In this document: piece after piece, positions 28,535 through 31,454 of the stretch
Numbering within the stretch: position 1 is the stretch's first letter
How the letters are laid out: each line of letters begins with the position of its first letter
Assembly: GCA_010015675.1 (NCBI GenBank)
Contig: ML976977.1
Location: 1,698,371-1,729,824, forward strand
Direction: 5' to 3'
DNA length: 31,454 nt
Origin: Byssothecium circinans
Taxonomy: Eukaryota; Ascomycota; Dothideomycetes; Pleosporales; Massarinaceae
Made by a program: the position numbers and the translations under genes
The notes under the pieces: generated by a model
The model's database searches: none
Seen by the model: the letters and a program-made list of their open reading frames with translations, nothing else
Told to the model about the DNA's origin: nothing

Positions 28535-29558
28535 TTACCTCTTCAACTGCGCAAACCGCTTCGCCAATTCATCCACATCCGGTATCTTACCCCCAGGCCC
28601 ATCATCCTTCTTCACTGGCTTCTTACCCTCTGCCTTGGTCAACTTCGCCGTCGCTGCCCCAGGTAACTTCAGCTTCGGCGCCACATTATCCGTACTCGGA
28701 CTCGGCGGCACAACCCTCAACGGACTTTGCGGGCCAAATTTCTTGGGCGGTGTGGCTTTGACCAACTCATCCTCTTCGTCTTTCTTCTTCAAGTCCTTGC
28801 CCTTTCCAGGTTCAGCTTCTAGCGCAGGTTCGACGTCGGCTTCCTCTGCCACACCACCAGACGCGTCGTCATCGTCATCGTCGGGCTCGGGCGTCGCTTC
28901 GCCAAACGGTACACCATAGAACCGCGCAATTTCAGTCAGATATGCGTCCACGAGTTCCGGCTTCGGCGTCTCCACCATCAGTTTCTTGATCACCCTGTCG
29001 GCCACACCCTCACCCTCCATACTCGCGATGGCAACTTCCTTCCCAAACTTCTCCATCAGCAGCGCGCGCACCGCATGTAGCTCCTTGATATCTGTCCGTG
29101 ATGCTGCGTATATGATGCTTCGCACAGCTTCCTCCAGCGCTGGATCGAGTGGTGCCTGTGCCGCGGTGCCGCCATGGGGTGAAGAGGGCGGATCGAGCAG
29201 TTGCGAGCGCGCGAGGAGAAGTTCGCAGTATAACTCTAGAATCTCGTAGAGTTCGTTGGTGATGTCGGAGCGGATGATGTTTTCGACGCGTATTCGCGCG
29301 GATTGGATCTTGTTGGCCTGGTTGAAGGGGAAATTAGCATGGCGGCGAGGACGGGGAGAGCGTCAATGTACCTCGAGAAGCTGCGCCATTTCCCGCCTTT
29401 GCTGTTTCGCCTTTGCTGAGTCTTTCTGCTGTGTCATGCGTAGTCTCGATATCGAGAGCTTGAGCTGCACTTTGAGTCGCGTCTGCCTGGTGTCAGCACT
29501 CCGTATGAGTCAACTGTACTTGGGGAAAGCATACCACAAGAGAAGGAGGAGGCGCCAT
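28535..29558 (-). CDS. IST1: IST1, ESCRT-III-associated protein
   Basis: It regulates the Vps4 AAA-ATPase and ESCRT-III in endosomal sorting and membrane scission; it is cytosolic and endosome-associated. The exons are 29558-29535, 29482-29372 and 29317-28535, giving 305 residues. The introns are 52 and 54 nt, GT-AG. The helical Ist1 domain covers about 8-175: TRLKVQLKLSISRLRMTQQK, then IQSARIRVENIIRSDITNEL, then ELYCELLLARSQLL and RSIIYAASRTDIKELHAVR. A long acidic and Pro/Lys-rich linker follows. The last residues, PDVDELAKRFAQLKR, form a MIT-interacting motif of the type that binds Vps4. A transposon ends only about 145 bp upstream of the start. Confidence 0.95.
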
Positions 29559-29703
29559 TTTGGACAGCTTTTTTGCCCGGACTGAGTATACGGTTATAAG
29601 ATGAAGTGGTCAGAACTGAGGGCTGGCGGACGAGGTCAAGGTGGGATGCGCGGGGTGCTTGTGGCGTTGTGGCGCATCATTATGGCGCCGCACTAAGCTA
29701 GCG

Positions 29704-31300
29704 TACAGGGTTCCTGATCACCCAGGGATGCTGATCACTTGCCAAAACGCGCACCCCTCAGAGAAATCGTGATTATTTCAATCAACCTAGTTACAATTGC
29801 CACTCTATACACATAGATTGCAGAGTTTTTGCTGCTGTTTCAGCTGTAACTCTCTCTACTTCTTTTTCTCTAGTATTACTACTGTTTTGTTCTTGTAAAA
29901 GAGCAGATGCCTGCACTGCTATCATGATTGTATCCACGTCTGCAAAGCGTTAATTTGGGTCTATGCGAACTTTCTTTCGTGGCTGTTAAGGCTTAAGAGC
30001 CTTAAGTTGACTCTGCAATCTTTTGTTCTCTGCTTCTAGCTCTGCTGCACGTGTATTTGCAGTTACAATTGCCTTGCCTGCTTTCTCGAAGAGCTGGTGA
30101 GCCTTACGGCCTATACTCTGCTCTCTGTAAAGCGCTCGCTGAGCTATAAAAAGATCACGAGGGCCGTAGGGGGTAGAGAAATAACTCTTAGTAGTTTAAG
30201 CTTAATTCTAATGGGGTGGCGTAACAGGCCTTTAAGTGACCTGAGATAAGTTGACTACCCACTCAATATTCAATGGGTAGATGCCTGCAGTGGCCCATCC
30301 AGCGCGAATTACTCTCTCAGTAATCGCAGTCTCCCTAGCAGCGTGGTAGGCAGTAATAAAGCGTTCCTTTTTAACTGGGGCAGCATCATCTAGGTGTAAT
30401 AACTCCTAAATCTGCTAGCGATAGAAACGTTTCACTACTAAGAAAACTGAGAGATCTAGGGGCTGTAGAACGTGCGAGGAGTGCGTAGGGAGAAACAGAA
30501 GCCTAACTTTATTCTATTTATAGATCCACAGGAATTCTAGGTTAACGTGGCTGCCGTGGCCATCCAAAACTAGCATCCTCCAACGATCCTGTAAGGGTGC
30601 AGTTTCTGGCAGAAATACGCGTTGCAACTACTCAGCACCTATCGCATTAGATGTCTAGCTATTCTCTAAGGTTACGTATAGCTAGTCTAGAATTGTTAAT
30701 GGAAACTAAGTGCTCTATAGGTTCTTTCCTTTAAATATTACTGTAGGGCGCAGCTTCTTCCCTGTTGCTAAAACGCACTCGATTATCAACGCCCACTCGC
30801 GATTCTCTGGAGACTGATAGTAAGCCTTCTTTTTCTAACTACTGGCGAGTACTCTAGTGTTTGCACATACGCCTATGGCCTTCCCAGTCTCATCCATATT
30901 CCACGTATCCTCTGCCTGTATACCCAGCTCAACGCGAAGCTGCTCATAGAGCTCAAGAAACTCGCGTATCTGCCTTTGTGTTGCTCCCTTAGCTCTCGCA
31001 GCCTCTATCTTCCAACCCACAATAGAGGCGACGCGTGGGTTGCGCTTGATAAAGAAGGATAGCCAGTGCTTGCCCACAGGATTGTTATTCCCATTCATCC
31101 TCAGTATTCGATTGGCCATTTCTCGTGCGCGAGCGTACGAGGGAGGAAAACCGCGTGCGTCTTCTTCAAGGATCTATTGTACAAGAAAGTCTTCTTGTTG
31201 TGGAGTTAATCGCTGCTGGTATACGTGGCTGTTTTAGTTGCTCTGTATACCGCGTATACGCGTTGAGAGCGTTGATTGCGGGATGTTGTACCGTGACTCA
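29704..31300 (-). mobile_element. Second pogo-type transposon, degraded, (-) orientation
   Basis: The 3' end on the left appears to start at the TA 29704-29705, followed by CAGGGTTCCTGATCACCC with CTGATCAC repeated at 29714 and 29731. It contains a transposase frame read leftward. At the right the frame enters a 17-bp-spaced repeat (31304-31332) without a start codon, so the 5' end is truncated or belongs to a neighbouring element. No matching pair of inverted repeats is certain. Confidence 0.7.
29791..31299 (-). pseudogene. pogo-family DDE transposase, 17 in-frame stops
   Basis: A single frame of about 503 codons runs from 31299 to a TAA at 29791-29793, with 17 in-frame stops and no frameshift. 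In order it shows a helix-turn-helix start (SRYNIPQSTLSTRIRGIQ), a Tc5/CENP-B-type DNA-binding region (RLTPQQEDFL, ARAREMANRILRMNG, GKHWLSFFIKRNP), then the catalytic Asp residues: WNMDETG (30892-30894), LVLDGHGSH (30562-30564) and LQPLDLSVF (30454-30456). The last two are 35 residues apart (DD35D). The C-terminus has a coiled segment (AAELEAENKRLQSQLKAL). Most stops are TAG or TAA in places where Gln or Trp codons would fit, matching RIP-like C-to-T change on both strands. It is inactive. Confidence 0.9.
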
Positions 31301-31303
31301 CCG

Positions 31304-31332
31304 CCTGGCGATCGCCCCCACCTGGCGATCGC
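31304..31332. repeat. Two direct copies of CCTGGCGATCGC, 17 bp apart
   Basis: The 12-mer occurs at 31304-31315 and 31321-31332, at the meeting point of two divergent transposase genes. The left end of the second element has CTGATCAC twice, also 17 bp apart and inverted relative to these. This suggests subterminal transposase-binding repeats in which CGATCG became TGATCA in one end. Confidence 0.6.
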
Positions 31333-31388
31333 TTAACACCAAATGTTCGACATTTTTACACCACCGCCACCACCGCAATATATACGCT

Positions 31389-31454
31389 ATGGAAGCCGCA
31401 CTGGAGTCATTGAAGACGCTGAAGCCTGGAGAAAAGCCTAATTATGCGCAGGTC
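31389..31454 (+). CDS. N-terminus of a third transposase (runs off the window)
   Basis: The ATG at 31389 opens a frame of 22 codons to the window edge: MEAALESLKTLKPGEKPNYA then QV. This matches the start pattern of pogo-type transposases, in which a short acidic helix precedes a helix-turn-helix (compare MDPIDKAIEEIESRG at 203 in the first element). The first 22 codons contain no stop. Whether the rest is intact cannot be seen here. It reads away from the second element. Confidence 0.6.
   Translation, partial: MEAALESLKTLKPGEKPNYAQV

Noticed and set aside
1..31454. CRISPR arrays, tRNA or rRNA genes, phage or plasmid features
   Set aside because: No regularly spaced repeats, cloverleaf-like sequences or rRNA segments were seen; intron-bearing genes show a eukaryotic nuclear origin.

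Overview
The window is nuclear DNA of a filamentous ascomycete. Introns are short (44-59 nt, one of 144 nt) with CTAAC/CTAAT-like branch sites. There are Zn2Cys6, HET-domain, MARVEL and NRPS-like genes, and pogo/Fot-type DNA transposons that have decayed only by in-frame stop codons, which resembles repeat-induced point mutation (RIP). A dothideomycete of the Pleosporales type is my best guess; this is inferred from gene style, not from a search.

Layout. 1-2607: a pogo-family element with perfect 45-bp terminal inverted repeats, next to the zinc-knuckle tail of a second transposase. 2608-4860: low-complexity and decayed DNA. 4861-6489 (-): a phosphotransferase (APH-like) gene broken by one nonsense codon. 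7056-7364: a small uncertain ORF. 7790-9014 (-): dCMP deaminase (DCD1), divergent from ATG7 (9453-11709, +). 12048-12713 (-): a MARVEL-like four-pass membrane protein, divergent from a Zn2Cys6 regulator (13072-14363, +). 15238-15899 (+): a coactosin/ADF-H actin-binding protein. 15900-18073: a gene-poor stretch with a possible coding relic. 18074-20318 (+): a large unrecognised membrane protein. 20510-21345 (-): an alpha/beta hydrolase. 21842-24540 (-): a decayed NRPS-like adenylation-thiolation-thioesterase gene. 25777-27957 (+): a HET-domain protein. 28535-29558 (-): IST1 (ESCRT-III associated). 29704-31454: a second RIP-like pogo element (-), then the first codons of a third transposase (+).

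Cooperation between genes. Most are unrelated neighbours. ATG7 (autophagy E1), IST1 (endosomal sorting), DCD1 (dTMP supply) and coactosin (actin) are housekeeping genes. The hydrolase and NRPS-like gene lie in the same orientation and could be the remains of a small secondary-metabolite locus, but the synthetase is dead. I found no convincing new multi-gene system. The most notable items are the frameshift-free transposase pseudogenes, the dead NRPS-like gene, the repeat-bearing insertion in the phosphotransferase, and a GC-AG intron inside the DCD1 P-loop. Exon coordinates were read by eye from splice motifs and frame.
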